Notes under the pieces: model-generated
The model's database searches: none
Told to the model about the DNA's origin: nothing
Seen by the model: the letters and a program-made list of their open reading frames with translations, nothing else
In this document: positions 16,415 to 25,107 of the stretch, one piece after another
Layout: each line of letters begins with the position of its first letter
How positions within the stretch are numbered: position 1 is the first letter of the stretch
Made by a program: the position numbers and the translations under genes
Source of the DNA: an uncultured Bacteroidia bacterium
GTDB taxonomy: Bacteria > Bacteroidota > Bacteroidia > Bacteroidales > F082
Assembly (NCBI GenBank): GCA_902801625.1
Contig: CADCJI010000005.1
Location: 124,001-188,000 of the forward strand
Direction: 5' to 3'
Length of the DNA stretch: 64,000 nt

Positions 16415-17653
16415 ATGAAACGAAACATTGAAATCATGGCTCCCGTGGGCTCCTACGAAGCCCTCGCAGCCGCCATACAAGCGGGCGCTGGAAGCGTCTA
16501 TTTTGGCATCGGCAAACTCAATATGCGCTCGCGCTCAGCGAAAAACTTTAATTTGGACGACCTGCGCCAACTGGCTGAAACATGCAACGAGTATGGCGTA
16601 AAGAGTTATGTCACGGTCAATACGATTATTTACGACGAGGAGATGAAGGAGATGCACCAACTGCTTGATGCCATTAAGGCCAACGGCATCTCGGCCATTA
16701 TTGCCTCCGATCAAAGCGTGATCCAATATGCCCGTCAGATTGGCGTTGAGGTACACATGTCGACCCAATGTAACATCACCAATCTCGAAGCGGTGCGCTA
16801 CTATTCCCAATTTGCCGACGTGATGGTGACCGCCCGCGAACTAAACATTGACCAGGTGCGTCATATCACTGAGGAGATTGAACGACAACAAATCCGCGGC
16901 CCTCATGGTGACTTGGTGCGAATCGAGGTGTTTTGCCATGGTGCCCTTTGCATGGCCATTTCGGGCAAATGCAACTTGAGTCAGGACATCTACAACTCAT
17001 CCTCCAACCGTGGCGCCTGCATGCAGTTGTGCCGTCGTGGTTATGACGTGCGCGAGCGCGAGGAAGGCTATGAATTGACGCTAGATAATGAATACATTAT
17101 GTCGCCCAAAGACCTCTGCACGCTGCCTTTTTTGGACAGGGTGTTGGATGCGGGTGTGGAAGTGCTGAAAATTGAAGGTCGTGGTCGTTCGCCAGAGTAC
17201 ACCAAACTGACGGTGTCGGTATACAGCGAGGCGGTGAAAGCCATTCAGGAAGGCACCTTCACGCAAGAGAAGATCGATGCATGGATGGAACGGTTGAAGA
17301 GCGTTTATAACCGAGGCTTCTGGGATGGCTATTATTTGGGCCGCAGGACCTTCGAGTGGTCGAAACAGTATGGCTCTCACGCCACCCAAAGCAAGGAGTA
17401 TATTGGACTGATCACCAATTATTACAGCAAATTAGGTGTTGCAGAAATCCGCATGGACAGCAACGACCTCAAGCTCGGCGAACAGATCATGATTATCGGT
17501 CCGACGACAGGCGTTTACGAGGACACACTCACCGAAATCCGCGTGGACTTGGGCAATGTCCAGCAGACGGTCAAGGGCGAGTATTGCTCTATTCCCGTGA
17601 AGTCGCTGGTGAGACGGGGTGATAAGGTTTATAAAATCCTCTCTAATTCATAA
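16415..17653 (+). CDS. U32 family peptidase / tRNA hydroxylation protein type
   Basis: 412 residues, usual length for the YegQ/TrhP branch of U32. N-terminal TIM-barrel-like part starts MAPVGSYEALAAAIQAGAGSVYFG. The U32 signature is present: EVFCHGALCMAISGKCNLS, then NRGACMQLCRR, with the conserved Cys residues thought to bind an iron-sulfur cluster. Family members TrhP/RlhA take part in hydroxylation of tRNA uridine-34 or 23S rRNA; others are called collagenases. Which activity applies cannot be told from sequence alone. Short gap to the convergent-free 17.7 kb region. Confidence 0.85.
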   Translation: MKRNIEIMAPVGSYEALAAAIQAGAGSVYFGIGKLNMRSRSAKNFNLDDLRQLAETCNEYGVKSYVTVNTIIYDEEMKEMHQLLDAIKANGISAIIASDQSVIQYARQIGVEVHMSTQCNITNLEAVRYYSQFADVMVTARELNIDQVRHITEEIERQQIRGPHGDLVRIEVFCHGALCMAISGKCNLSQDIYNSSSNRGACMQLCRRGYDVREREEGYELTLDNEYIMSPKDLCTLPFLDRVLDAGVEVLKIEGRGRSPEYTKLTVSVYSEAVKAIQEGTFTQEKIDAWMERLKSVYNRGFWDGYYLGRRTFEWSKQYGSHATQSKEYIGLITNYYSKLGVAEIRMDSNDLKLGEQIMIIGPTTGVYEDTLTEIRVDLGNVQQTVKGEYCSIPVKSLVRRGDKVYKILSNS

Positions 17654-17655
17654 AA

Positions 17656-17672
17656 ATAGAACATTGTTCTAT
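17656..17672. promoter_or_regulatory. 17-nt palindrome, possible operator
   Basis: ATAGAACA-t-TGTTCTAT, starting 3 nt after the U32 stop and upstream of the ATPase promoter. No T-run, so a protein-binding site is more likely than a terminator. Confidence 0.4.
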
Positions 17673-17680
17673 AAAATAGA

Positions 17681-17729
17681 TTTTATGTAGAAAAAATTAT
17701 TACTTTTGCATAATTATTTCTACATAAAA
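17681..17729 (+). promoter_or_regulatory. Inverted repeat enclosing the ATPase promoter
   Basis: 13-bp perfect arms TTTTATGTAGAAA (17681-17693) and TTTCTACATAAAA (17717-17729). The 23-nt spacer contains a -7 box TACTTTTG at 17701-17708. The right arm ends 4 nt before the ATG. The layout suits an operator that blocks its promoter. Confidence 0.6.
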
Positions 17730-17733
17730 AGAT

Positions 17734-18852
17734 ATGAATCCATTTGTAACAAAAGGCTATATTTCTTCCAAGTACTTCTGTGACAGGGAGAAAGAGAGCC
17801 AACAACTGCTTCGAGAACTGGAAAATGGCAATGATGTAGCTTTGGTCGCGACCCGTAAAATTGGCAAGTCGGGACTGATTCAGCATTGTTTCGACACCTT
17901 CAACTTGGAAAAGGACTATAACCTGTTTTTCATCGACTTTTATGCAACAGGCACCTTGCGTGAAATGGTTTATATGTTAAGCCGTTCCATTGTGAATGCT
18001 TTGGCACCGAAAGGAACCATTTGGTTGCAGCGTTTCAGTGCAGCCGTTAGGTCGTTGTCGTTTGTCATGACGACGGATTTGGCAGGCATTCCGAAACTGA
18101 ACCTTCAATTGGGTGACATTCGTGAGCCGTTCGTTACCTTGGAGGAAATCTTCCATTATTTGGAACACTCGGAAAAGCCAAATATCGTTGCCATAGATGA
18201 GTTTCAGCAGATTGCGAAATATCCCGAAAAGAATGTGGAAGCCTTGTTGAGGACACACATTCAGAATTGCCACAATACAAAGTTTATCTTCGCGGGTAGT
18301 CAACGTCATCTGATGGGCGATTTCTTTACCAGTGCAGCACATCCTTTCTATCAAAGTGCTTCGGTGATGCACTTGGGACCTATTGACAAGGAAAAATACT
18401 GCAAGTTTGCTTGTAACTTGTTTGCTGAAGCAGATAAGAAGTTAAATCCTTGTGTAATAGATGAATTGTATAACCGATTCGAAGGTATTACTTGGTATAT
18501 GCAGAAAACGCTTAATGCCATGTATTCGCTTTCGACTACGACAAAGGAATATGGTCTTGATGAAATGGAGGAAGCCATTCGGAGCATCATCGAATCCAAC
18601 GATTTCACATACGCAGAGAAAATGTTCCAATTACCGGAAAAACAGAAAGAGTTGTTGCTTGCCATCAATCGTGATGGAAAAGCTACAAAGATTACTTCGG
18701 TCAACTTTGTGAAACGACATAAGTTGTATTCGACCAGCACGGTGCAATCGGCTTGTAATGGGTTGTTGGACAAGGAATTGATTACAGAAGAAAATGGTAT
18801 TTATTCTGTTTACGACAAATTTTTTGATCTTTGGTTAAGAGAAAATTATTGA
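17734..18852 (+). CDS. Archaeal-type AAA ATPase
   Basis: 372 residues, PF01637-like. Starts with FVTKGYISSKYFCDREKE, then Walker A ATRKIGKSGLI (about 39-49) and Walker B NIVAIDEFQQI (about 150-160), sensor-like IFAGSQRHLM near 188. The C-terminal 100 residues form a winged-helix part (LLLAINRDGKATKI...STVQSACNGLLDKELI). Such STAND-like ATPases occur in Bacteroidales in many mobile copies; their role is unknown, with suggested ties to defence or regulation. AT-rich, with an inverted repeat around its promoter. The PHP gene starts 1 nt after its stop. Confidence 0.75.
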   Translation: MNPFVTKGYISSKYFCDREKESQQLLRELENGNDVALVATRKIGKSGLIQHCFDTFNLEKDYNLFFIDFYATGTLREMVYMLSRSIVNALAPKGTIWLQRFSAAVRSLSFVMTTDLAGIPKLNLQLGDIREPFVTLEEIFHYLEHSEKPNIVAIDEFQQIAKYPEKNVEALLRTHIQNCHNTKFIFAGSQRHLMGDFFTSAAHPFYQSASVMHLGPIDKEKYCKFACNLFAEADKKLNPCVIDELYNRFEGITWYMQKTLNAMYSLSTTTKEYGLDEMEEAIRSIIESNDFTYAEKMFQLPEKQKELLLAINRDGKATKITSVNFVKRHKLYSTSTVQSACNGLLDKELITEENGIYSVYDKFFDLWLRENY

Positions 18853-18853
18853 T

Positions 18854-19783
18854 ATGCAAAACTTTAATTTACACACACATAGCGTTTATAGCGATGGCAA
18901 ATCCCAGCCACGCGAAATCGTAGAGGAGGCCTTCCGTCAAGGTTTGACCACGATAGGTTTTTCGGAACATAGTCCGCTACCTTTCGACAATACATTTTCG
19001 GTGAAGTCAGCCGACATGCCGCGTTATGTGGCGGAAATCGCCCAACTGAAAGAGGAATTCAAGGATCAACTTGACATCTATTGCGCTTTGGAGGCTGATT
19101 ATCTTACAGGCGTTTCCGAGCCATTTGCCGTGACTAAGGAGAAGTATCACCTTGATTATCTGATTGGTGGAGTGCATCTTGTTATTAATCCGGCCCTTCG
19201 ACAGGCTCAGGGACCTGCAAAAACCAAGGTCGTTGAGCCTGTCGAAATCGAGATTCGACGTAGTCAAACGCCGGCCATTTCAGCTGATGAAATTTGGTTC
19301 ATCGATGGCCCGAAATGGGAAGTCTATGACGAAGGCCTGCAAAAGTTCTTCGATGGTGACATCCATCGTGCCGTGCGCCGTTTCTTTGAGCAGTCGAATG
19401 AAATGATTGAAAACGAGTCGTTTGACATCATTGCGCACTTCGACAAAATCAAGATGCATAACCGCGACCGTTATTTCCACGAAGACGAGCCTTGGTACCG
19501 CAAACTCGCACTCGAAACCCTCGACCTCATTCGTGAGAAAGGCCTCGTTATGGAAATCAACACACGGGGCATCTACAAGAAACGCTACAACGGCTTCTAT
19601 CCTTCGCCCTGGCTGATGGAGGAAGCCTGCAAGATGGGTGTTCCTGCCATCATCTCCGCTGACGCCCACCATTTCAGTGAAATCACCCTTGAATTTGCTG
19701 CTGCCGAGGAAGCTTTGAAGAGAGCGGGGTATCGCAGTGTGGTGAATTTCAAGGATGGGCATTTTATTGAAATAGGCCTGTGA
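18854..19783 (+). CDS. PHP-domain histidinol-phosphatase-like, with in-frame repeat
   Basis: 309 residues. The polymerase and histidinol phosphatase metal site starts with NLHTHSVYSDGKS (about 4-16); later metal ligands include GFSEHS, DYLIGGVHLV, IIAHFDKIK and SADAHH. The family hydrolyses phosphoesters, in HisJ the histidinol-phosphate step, but no other his gene is near. Between GVHLV and DEIWFIDG sit about 35 extra residues, of which [10 protein letters not shown]...VVEPVEIE is encoded by an inverted doublet at 19191-19253. The frame is kept, so the enzyme may still work with a surface insertion. Confidence 0.8.
   Translation: MQNFNLHTHSVYSDGKSQPREIVEEAFRQGLTTIGFSEHSPLPFDNTFSVKSADMPRYVAEIAQLKEEFKDQLDIYCALEADYLTGVSEPFAVTKEKYHLDYLIGGVHLVINPALRQAQGPAKTKVVEPVEIEIRRSQTPAISADEIWFIDGPKWEVYDEGLQKFFDGDIHRAVRRFFEQSNEMIENESFDIIAHFDKIKMHNRDRYFHEDEPWYRKLALETLDLIREKGLVMEINTRGIYKKRYNGFYPSPWLMEEACKMGVPAIISADAHHFSEITLEFAAAEEALKRAGYRSVVNFKDGHFIEIGL
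19191..19253. repeat. CCTGAGCCTGTCGAAGG doublet inside a gene, copy 2
   Basis: Minus arm 19191-19216 and plus arm 19228-19253, 11-nt spacer, inside the PHP gene. Read without stop as ALRQAQGP...VEPVE. Confidence 0.85.
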
Positions 19784-19790
19784 CAAAAAG

Positions 19791-19828
19791 ACTATGGCCA
19801 CTCTTACAAAAGTGAGAGCGGCCATAGT
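19791..19828. repeat. ACTATGGCC hairpin (tcatagtcat family)
   Basis: ACTATGGCC (19791-19799) pairs with GGCCATAGT (19820-19828), and further catagtcat/gccatagt units follow to about 19850. It fills the gap between the convergent PHP and purC genes. Confidence 0.7.
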
Positions 19829-19853
19829 CATAGGCCATAAGCCATAGTTAATC

Positions 19854-20798
19854 TTACAGCTTCAAATAGTTCATCACGTTCTTTTCAATCCGTTTCACCA
19901 AGTCTTCCGATTCAGGAGCCTTCTCAAACTTGTGTCCCGTGACTTTTTCGTAAAGTTCGATGTAGCGCTCTGAAACACTATTGACATATTCGGGCGTCAT
20001 CTCGGGCACTTGCTGGCCTTCCTTGCCTTGGAAGCCGTTGGCCATCAGCCACTCGCGGACGAATTCCTTCGAGAGTTGCACCTGCGGCTCGCCTTTGGCG
20101 AAGCGTTCCTCATACTGGTCGGCGATGAAGTAGCGCGACGAGTCGGGGGTGTGGATCTCGTCCATCAGCACGATTTGGTCGCCAATCTTGCCGAACTCGT
20201 ACTTGGTGTCGACGAGGATTAAACCTTGCTTGGCGGCGATTTCGGTGCCGCGTTGGAAGAGCTTACGGGTGATGTCCTCAATCTGCATGTAATCGCTCTC
20301 GCTGATGAGACCTTTGGCAATGATTTCCTCGCGTGAGATGTCCTCGTCATGACCTTCTTCGGCCTTGGTGGTCGGGGTGATGATAGGCTCGGCGAAGCGC
20401 TGGTGTTCCTTCATGCCGTCGGGAATCTGCACGCCGCAGATGGTGTGTTGACCGCTCTTGTAGGTGCGCCATGAACTGCCTGTGAGGTAGCCACGGATAA
20501 TCATCTCGATGGGGAAGGGCTTGCAGAGGCGGCCCACGGTGACCATCGGGTCGGGGGTGGCGAGTTTCCAGTTGGGGACGATGTCGGCAGTGGCATCGAG
20601 GAACATGGCGGCAATCTGGTTGAGCACCTGTCCTTTATAGGGGATGCCCTTGGGCAGGATGACATCGAAAGCCGAGATGCGGTCGGTGGCGACCATCACC
20701 ATGTACTCGTCGTTGATGAAATAACAATCGCGGACCTTGCCGTGATACACCTTGGTCAGGCCAGGGAATTGGTAATCTGTTTTTGTTAGAGCTTTCAT
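19854..20798 (-). CDS. purC: Phosphoribosylaminoimidazole-succinocarboxamide synthase
   Basis: 314 residues, the long form found in Bacteroidota. It joins CAIR and aspartate with ATP to give SAICAR in purine synthesis. Recognised by [46 protein letters not shown](S)W and [11 protein letters not shown]. Cytosolic. The region upstream (from 20799) is filled with REP-type palindromes, so its promoter is not clear. Confidence 0.95.
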   Translation of the reverse strand: MKALTKTDYQFPGLTKVYHGKVRDCYFINDEYMVMVATDRISAFDVILPKGIPYKGQVLNQIAAMFLDATADIVPNWKLATPDPMVTVGRLCKPFPIEMIIRGYLTGSSWRTYKSGQHTICGVQIPDGMKEHQRFAEPIITPTTKAEEGHDEDISREEIIAKGLISESDYMQIEDITRKLFQRGTEIAAKQGLILVDTKYEFGKIGDQIVLMDEIHTPDSSRYFIADQYEERFAKGEPQVQLSKEFVREWLMANGFQGKEGQQVPEMTPEYVNSVSERYIELYEKVTGHKFEKAPESEDLVKRIEKNVMNYLKL

Positions 20799-20830
20799 AT
20801 CTATTGAGTTTGTTGTTGTTTTTCAATTGG

Positions 20831-21018
20831 TGCATCCCGATGGGATGCGTTTGTCCTCTTTTGTGTTGTTTTTACCGAGGGCCCATCCCTACGGGATGTG
20901 TTTTGTCTTGTTTATTTCTACCGAGTGGTGAATTCCGATGGGACGAATCTTTTTCCCGTAGGGAAAACCGCTCGGTAGAAAAATGCGGTTATGAATCCAT
21001 TACATCCCATCGGGATGT
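20831..21018. repeat. REP palindromes left of the RAYT gene
   Basis: GCATCCCGATGGGATGC at 20832-20848, CATCCCTACGGGATG at 20884-20898, TTTTTCCCGTAGGGAAAA-type at about 20950-20967, ACATCCCATCGGGATGT at 21002-21018. The third is nested inside a longer stem CTACCGAGTGGT...ACCGCTCGGTAG (about 20918-20979). Confidence 0.85.
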
Positions 21019-21027
21019 GCCATTATG

Positions 21028-21489
21028 TTATTCAATAGGTTTAAAAATGTATCGTTTATCATATTCAATTCCATATTCTTCCAAAAAGTCAATGTATTCT
21101 TCTGTAAATCTCTTTTTCCTATGATGTTCCTCTTGTGTTTCAATGTAGCTGCACACATTTGGGATTTGGCTCTTGCTATAAGAAAACGCCCCAAATCCTT
21201 CTTGCCATGAGAAATTTCCTTTGACAAAATGATTGGCATTTATCCACGCAGACGAATCTCGTTTCACCTCTTGCATTAGATGAGATAACGATTCAGATGG
21301 ACGAAAACCAAACAAGATATGTACATGGTCGCCCATACCGCCGATAGCAAGCACCTTGTGACCGTTGTTCTGTATAATAGAAATAATATACTGGTATAGC
21401 CTATCTCTCCAGCTTTTATCAATCAGACAGAGCCTGTTTTGGACCGTGAAGACGGTATGTATATGTATCTGTGTGTATGTGTTTGGCAT
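21028..21489 (-). CDS. REP-associated tyrosine transposase (RAYT, Y1 HUH)
   Basis: 153 residues, typical of the IS200/IS605 TnpA / RAYT superfamily. The HUH motif is GDHVHILF (His55, His57); the catalytic tyrosine is Tyr115 in SYIETQ with the conserved Gln119; WQEGFGAFSYS matches the usual W(Q)xGFGAF. The family nicks and rejoins single-stranded hairpin DNA. The gene lies between groups of GCATCCC/GGGATGC palindromes on both sides, the classic arrangement of RAYT and REP. No TnpB is present. Confidence 0.9.
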   Translation of the reverse strand: MPNTYTQIHIHTVFTVQNRLCLIDKSWRDRLYQYIISIIQNNGHKVLAIGGMGDHVHILFGFRPSESLSHLMQEVKRDSSAWINANHFVKGNFSWQEGFGAFSYSKSQIPNVCSYIETQEEHHRKKRFTEEYIDFLEEYGIEYDKRYIFKPIE

Positions 21490-21506
21490 TTTTTCTTCTT
21501 ATGGCT

Positions 21507-21573
21507 CATCCTTATGGGATGCAGATGGCTCCTTAGGTTTTGTTTTACCGAACGTTGCATCCCTACGGGATGC
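21507..21573. repeat. REP palindromes right of the RAYT gene
   Basis: CATCCTTATGGGATG at 21507-21521 and GCATCCCTACGGGATGC at 21557-21573, the latter preceded by TTTTACCGAA, as the left copy at 20884 is preceded by TTTTTACCGA. The last palindrome reaches into the 3' end of phoH and supplies its stop codon. Confidence 0.85.
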
Positions 21574-22552
21574 CTTGTGTGTCCTCTGTGTTATCTTCTT
21601 TTTCCTCTTCGTGATGTTTCTTATATGCATTGATGATATCCGTCACCAGTTTATGTCTGACCACGTCCTTGTCGTCCAGATAGATGAATTCGATGCCTTT
21701 CACGTCTTTCAGTACCTCCATGGCCTGTGGCAGCCCTGAAGGCGTCTTGGGCGGCAGGTCGATTTGGGTGATGTCGCCGGTGACAATAAACTTGGCCGAG
21801 CGTCCCATGCGGGTGAGGAACATCTTCAGTTGGCTGCGCGTTGCGTTTTGGGCTTCGTCGAGGATGACGAAGGCATGGTCCAAGGTGCGGCCGCGCATGA
21901 AGGCCAAAGGCGCAATCTCGATGGTATGGTCTTCCATGTAACTCTCTAATTTTGTAGAGGGTATCATATCACGCAAAGCGTCATAGAGGGGTTGCAGATA
22001 GGGGTCGAGTTTGTCTTTCAAGTCACCAGGGAGGAAGCCAAGGTGTTCGTCGGCTTCGACGGCGGGACGGGTCAGGATGATGCGTCTCACTTGTTTGGCT
22101 TTCAAGGCCCTGACGGCCAAAGCTACGGCGGTGTAGGTCTTTCCCGTACCAGCAGGACCGATGGCGAAAATCAAATCCTTTTGCTCCGATGCCGTCACCA
22201 TGCGCTTTTGGTTGACGGTAATGGCCTTGATGGGTACACCGCTGCGGCCAAACACGAGCACATCGCTCTCCGACATTTTTTGTTGCAACTCACTGTCGGT
22301 GCTGGCCATCATCACGTCTTCCACGGTTTGGGCGGTGAGTTTGCCAAAACGCTCCAACTGCACCATCAAGGTTTCATATCGGCTGGCGAAATACTCAATC
22401 TCATCATCATCGCCAATCACCTTCACAAAATCGCCGCGAGCGATGATTTTCAACTTGGGAAACATGCTCTTCACCAACTCCAAATACTTGTCATTAGGTC
22501 CGTGAAGTTCCTTAGGGTCAACATTTTCTATCTGAAGAATCTGCTCTGCCAT
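21563..22552 (-). CDS. PhoH-family ATPase
   Basis: 329 residues. PhoH-type P-loop protein: Walker A FAIGPAGTGKTYTAVALA (about 132-149), Walker B HAFVILDEAQNAT (about 225-237), preceded by a KH-like N-terminal part. A cytosolic ATPase linked in other bacteria to RNA processing (PhoH/YbeZ with YbeY). The final residues QGIP and the stop are encoded by a REP palindrome, so the native end was probably replaced by a repeat insertion. Confidence 0.9.
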   Translation of the reverse strand: MAEQILQIENVDPKELHGPNDKYLELVKSMFPKLKIIARGDFVKVIGDDDEIEYFASRYETLMVQLERFGKLTAQTVEDVMMASTDSELQQKMSESDVLVFGRSGVPIKAITVNQKRMVTASEQKDLIFAIGPAGTGKTYTAVALAVRALKAKQVRRIILTRPAVEADEHLGFLPGDLKDKLDPYLQPLYDALRDMIPSTKLESYMEDHTIEIAPLAFMRGRTLDHAFVILDEAQNATRSQLKMFLTRMGRSAKFIVTGDITQIDLPPKTPSGLPQAMEVLKDVKGIEFIYLDDKDVVRHKLVTDIINAYKKHHEEEKEDNTEDTQGIP

Positions 22553-22569
22553 AGCTCTTTATTTGGTCG

Positions 22570-22577
22570 CAAAGATA
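22570..22577 (-). promoter_or_regulatory. Promoter of phoH
   Basis: Complement reads TATCTTTG, a -7 box 18 nt upstream of the start at 22552. Confidence 0.6.
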
Positions 22578-22647
22578 GACTATTTTTCAGAATGAAAAAA
22601 ACGAATATTTTTTTCAAAAACCTATCTTAAAATTGACATAAATGATA

Positions 22648-22655
22648 TACCTTTG
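22648..22655 (+). promoter_or_regulatory. Promoter of the SAM hydroxide adenosyltransferase
   Basis: TACCTTTG -7 box, 29 nt before the ATG at 22685. Confidence 0.6.
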
Positions 22656-22684
22656 CAAAATCACAAAAGGGCTAATAAGAGACA

Positions 22685-23500
22685 ATGGCAATTATCACAA
22701 TAACAAGCGATTGGGGGACGAAGGATTATTATGCGGCTGCGGTAAAGGGCAAGATTTTGTCCATGCTACCGTCAGCGACCATTGTTGATGTTACCCATGA
22801 AATCGAACCTTTTAACGTTGCACAGGCGGGTTTTACGCTGAAAAACTGTTATCATTGTTTTCCTGAAGGGACGATTCATATCATCGCGGTGGATACGATT
22901 GAATCGACGGAATGCCCACATGTGGTGGTGAAGGCTGAGGGACAGTATTTTATCTCCACCGACAATGGTATTTTCAGCCATATCCTTGATGGAAAATATG
23001 ATGAGGCCTATTGCATCGATGTAATCCAAGATTCTGATTTCTTCACTTTTGCCTCGCGTGACCGTTTCGCTAAGGTAGCAGTGATGATAGCCAACGGTGA
23101 GCCATTGTCGAGCATTGGCGAGCCGCGTCTGAAGCTGAATCCAGGTGGCACTTTCTGTGCGGTGGCTCGCGACAATACCATAGAAGGCGTGGTGATGCAC
23201 ATCGATTCCTACGACAACTTGATTACCAACATCTCCAAGGAGCTCTTTGAGCGTGAACGCCGTGGTCGCGACTTCACCATCATGGTGAAAGGCGACCTCT
23301 ATACCGTTGATGAGATTTCCGATAGTTATTTGGATGTCGATGTAGTGGATTTGGTGGCCATCTTCGGTACACATGGCTATCTCGAACTCGCTTTGAACAA
23401 GGCCAAGTTGGCTTCACTTTGTGGCATCGAACCCAAATCAACCATCAAAGTGGTCTTCCATGATGAGGAAAAGACACCACAACTTGATTCATTGTTCTGA
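22685..23500 (+). CDS. SAM hydroxide adenosyltransferase (DUF62)
   Basis: 271 residues. Relative of fluorinase/chlorinase; the common bacterial form splits S-adenosylmethionine with water to adenosine and methionine. Recognised by ITSDWGTKDYYAAAVKG, VDVTHEIEPFNVAQAGFTL, ISTDNGIFSHIL and the C-terminal beta barrel with HIDSYDNLITNI. Cytosolic. Its 3' end overlaps the convergent PAP2 gene by 12 nt. Confidence 0.9.
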   Translation: MAIITITSDWGTKDYYAAAVKGKILSMLPSATIVDVTHEIEPFNVAQAGFTLKNCYHCFPEGTIHIIAVDTIESTECPHVVVKAEGQYFISTDNGIFSHILDGKYDEAYCIDVIQDSDFFTFASRDRFAKVAVMIANGEPLSSIGEPRLKLNPGGTFCAVARDNTIEGVVMHIDSYDNLITNISKELFERERRGRDFTIMVKGDLYTVDEISDSYLDVDVVDLVAIFGTHGYLELALNKAKLASLCGIEPKSTIKVVFHDEEKTPQLDSLF

Positions 23501-24067
23501 TTTCCATATTTTTCTTACTACAACGAGCTGAAACATCTTCCAAAGTATCAGCCCTATCAGTATGCCCAAAATGGCACCACAGAGGATGTCGCCTGGGTAA
23601 TGATAACCAATATATATGCGGCTGTAGCTTGAAATAAAAGCCCACAAAAACAGCACGATGGCCGTCCAAGGATTGAATCTTTTCAAGACAGGAGTCAAAA
23701 AAGTAGCTACTCCAAATGTGTTGGCGGCATGGGAGGAAACGAAACCGTATCTTCCTCCTGCCAGGCCTTTGGGAAGATGTATTAAGTATTGAAAATCTGT
23801 ATTATAGCAGGGTCTTAAACGTTGGAAAACAGGTTTGCACACATGAGAGGCAAGTTGGTCGGTGCAGAGTACTACCAATCCGAGGGCAAAAAACACCCAC
23901 CAGCAGCGCTTGCCATACTGCTTCACCGTCCAATATATTAATAATAGGTATAAAGGAAGCCACACCCACATGTCGGTGACGAGCACCATGACCTTGTCCA
24001 ACCAGTTGACATGGAGGCCGTTGAGGAAAAGAAAGAGGTCAGTGTCGATGTGGGAGAGGGTTTCCAT
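23489..24067 (-). CDS. PAP2-family membrane phosphatase
   Basis: 192 residues with about five membrane helices. The three acid-phosphatase motifs are visible: KPVFQRLRPC (about 79-88), SSHAANTF (about 112-119, in place of PSGH) and SRIYIGYHYPGD (about 149-160). Likely dephosphorylates a lipid pyrophosphate such as undecaprenyl-PP, or a phosphatidyl lipid, on the periplasmic face. It is the last gene of the minus-strand run ricT-gldH-pbp1A-obg-PAP2, 12 nt after obg. Confidence 0.88.
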   Translation of the reverse strand: METLSHIDTDLFLFLNGLHVNWLDKVMVLVTDMWVWLPLYLLLIYWTVKQYGKRCWWVFFALGLVVLCTDQLASHVCKPVFQRLRPCYNTDFQYLIHLPKGLAGGRYGFVSSHAANTFGVATFLTPVLKRFNPWTAIVLFLWAFISSYSRIYIGYHYPGDILCGAILGILIGLILWKMFQLVVVRKIWKSEQ

Positions 24068-24079
24068 ACGTTGAAAAGC

Positions 24080-25090
24080 TTACCAGTCTTCTTCCTCGTC
24101 GTTTTTGTTCAGCGTCAGCCAAATCAAGTCCTTCAGTTCGTCGATGCCTTGTTGAGCTACGGAGCTGATGAAGACATGCGGCACCTTCTTGGGCAAGTGC
24201 TTTTTGATTTCCTTGATGGTGTCTTCGTCTGCGAGGTCGCATTTCGTGATGGCCAAAATGCGGTCTTTGTCCATCAACTCGGGGTTGTATTTCTTCAACT
24301 CGTTGAGCAGGATGTCGTATTCCTTTTTCACGTCTTCAGTGATGGCAGGCACCATGAAGAGTAAGGTAGAATTGCGTTCAATATGTCTCAAGAACCTGAT
24401 GCCCAATCCTTTGCCTTCGGAAGCACCTTCGATAATGCCGGGAATGTCGGCCATGACAAAGCTTCGATGACCACGATAGCTGACAATGCCGAGGTTGGGC
24501 ACCAAAGTCGTAAACGGATAATCGGCAATCTCAGGCTTGGCTGCCGAAACGACAGAGAGCAATGTCGACTTGCCTGCATTGGGGAAGCCCACCAATCCGA
24601 CATCAGCCAACAGCTTCAGTTCCAAAGTGATCCATTCTTCTTGGTTGGGTTCGCCAGGTTGGGCAAACTTGGGCGCTTGTAAGGTGGCTGTCTTGAAAAA
24701 GGCATTGCCCTTACCTCCGCGACCACCTTTGAGCAAGACGACTTCTTGCTTGTCTTCGGTGATTTCGCCTAACATGGTGTGGTCTTCCGAACGGTAAGCC
24801 ACCGTTCCCAAAGGCACATCAATGTAAATATCATCACCGGCGGCACCCGTAAGTTGGTTTTTGCCTCCAGGCACACCATCACCGGCATAAACATGCTTGG
24901 TATAGCGAAGATGGAGCAAGGTCCAAAGTTGGGCATTGCCACGCAGGATGACATTGCCGCCACGTCCGCCGTCACCGCCGTCGGGACCACCTTTTGGGAT
25001 GTATTTTTCTCTACGGAAATGCAACGAACCTGCACCGCCCTTGCCTGAGCGACAGAATATCTTGACGTAGTCAACGAAATTTGAGGTCAT
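24080..25090 (-). CDS. obg: GTPase Obg/CgtA
   Basis: 336 residues from the ATG at 25090 ([10 protein letters not shown]), which gives the usual N terminus; a start 6 nt further up is also open. The Gly-rich Obg fold comes first ([20 protein letters not shown]), then the G domain: G1 [12 protein letters not shown]3 [10 protein letters not shown]4 TKCD, G5 SSVAQ. A ribosome-associated GTPase needed for 50S maturation. It lies 17 nt downstream of pbp1A and upstream of PAP2 in one operon. Confidence 0.95.
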   Translation of the reverse strand: MTSNFVDYVKIFCRSGKGGAGSLHFRREKYIPKGGPDGGDGGRGGNVILRGNAQLWTLLHLRYTKHVYAGDGVPGGKNQLTGAAGDDIYIDVPLGTVAYRSEDHTMLGEITEDKQEVVLLKGGRGGKGNAFFKTATLQAPKFAQPGEPNQEEWITLELKLLADVGLVGFPNAGKSTLLSVVSAAKPEIADYPFTTLVPNLGIVSYRGHRSFVMADIPGIIEGASEGKGLGIRFLRHIERNSTLLFMVPAITEDVKKEYDILLNELKKYNPELMDKDRILAITKCDLADEDTIKEIKKHLPKKVPHVFISSVAQQGIDELKDLIWLTLNKNDEEEDW

Positions 25091-25107
25091 ATCCAATCGT
25101 TTCTATG

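Noticed and set aside
21365-21739. 124-codon plus-strand frame between the RAYT and phoH genes
   Set aside because: It overlaps both real genes on the opposite strand and reads through REP palindromes.
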